Shown here piece by piece: positions 63,942 to 64,000 of a DNA stretch of 64,000 bases. The notes under the pieces were generated by a model, which was given only the letters and a program-made list of their open reading frames with translations, was not told the origin of the DNA and did no database searches. The number at the start of each line of letters is the position of its first letter. The stretch's first letter is position 1. Source of the DNA: Leuconostoc inhae (lineage in GTDB: Bacteria; Bacillota; Bacilli; Lactobacillales; Lactobacillaceae); assembly GCF_019656015.1 (NCBI RefSeq), contig NZ_BPKW01000004.1, positions 62,001 to 126,000 of the forward strand, read 5' to 3'. A program made the position numbers and the translations under genes.

Positions 63942-64000
63942 ATGAAAACAGACATTGAAATTGCTCAAACGGCTGCTATTAAGCCAATTACAGAGATTGC
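63942..64000 (+). CDS. fhs: Formate-tetrahydrofolate ligase, 5' end only
   Basis: The first 19 codons (MKTDIEIAQTAAIKPITEI) match the well-conserved N-terminus of formyl-THF synthetase. The rest lies beyond the window. It would make 10-formyl-THF from formate, ATP and THF for PurN and PurH, which fits its place after purD. AGAAGG precedes the ATG at 9 nt, with a TATACT hexamer in between. No terminator separates it from purD. Confidence 0.85.
   Translation, partial: MKTDIEIAQTAAIKPITEI

Overview
The window looks like chromosomal DNA of a low-GC, heterofermentative lactic acid bacterium of the Lactobacillaceae, most probably Leuconostoc or a close relative. This rests on the AT-rich base composition, Firmicute-type regulation (three T-box leaders, an L20-type leader before infC, PurR-type CGAAC boxes, a cre-like site), a single-subunit short IMP dehydrogenase, and the overall gene content. 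The genus is an inference; the family is fairly secure. Almost everything is core metabolism and information processing. I see no prophage, insertion sequence, CRISPR array or plasmid functions.

Layout. 0-6 kb: methionine synthesis (3' end of metF, then metE behind a Met T-box and a 31-codon leader ORF), a LURP-one-like protein, ung and pta. 6-9 kb, minus strand: an ABC exporter with small companion genes and a tRNA-Leu(CAG). 9-14 kb: serC-serA with a PgpA/YutG-like gene, yebC, a flavodoxin and a GlpF-type channel. 14-21 kb: thrS behind a Thr T-box, an amino acid permease, a DUF1361 protein, and infC-rpmI-rplT behind an L20-type leader. 21-28 kb: RNase J2, a TPR protein, tuf, a small unknown gene, a polar amino acid ABC ATPase, rpiA and a universal stress protein. 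28-38 kb: a minus-strand operon (PAP2 phosphatase, YtqB-like methyltransferase, extracytoplasmic cyclophilin), leuS behind a Leu T-box, a lipid flippase, two unknown coiled-coil or soluble proteins, and lemA-htpX. 38-42.5 kb: guaB, a cysteine-free IMPDH paralogue, and guaA. 42.5-45.3 kb: a small accessory block (XRE regulator, LysM protein with tandem repeats, two membrane proteins of unknown role). 45.3-51.4 kb: recU, a class A PBP, ypsA, gpsB, rnpB and a fused substrate-binding/permease amino acid transporter. 51.4-64 kb: purEKCSQLFMNH, a Nudix gene, purD and the start of fhs.

How the genes work together. The right end encodes nearly all of IMP synthesis (purB is not here), and fhs supplies the 10-formyl-THF used by PurN and PurH. 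guaB and guaA then carry IMP to GMP. CGAAC boxes precede both purE and purD, with the same 41-bp spacing. MetF makes the methyl-THF used by MetE. SerC and SerA make serine, which also feeds one-carbon units into the same folate pool.

The most unusual signals are these. (1) Several genes (serC, the minus-strand Ser/Thr-rich protein at 20.5 kb, the TPR gene at 23.3 kb, leuS, and a looser case at usp) have a strong Shine-Dalgarno separated from the start codon by an inverted repeat that would bring the two together when folded. (2) In leuS that interval also contains a complete six-codon ORF and an exact 9-nt repeat of the gene's first three codons. (3) An apparently catalytically dead IMPDH paralogue is kept between guaB and guaA. 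(4) Some genes look leaderless. None of these could be tested by alignment or folding software here.
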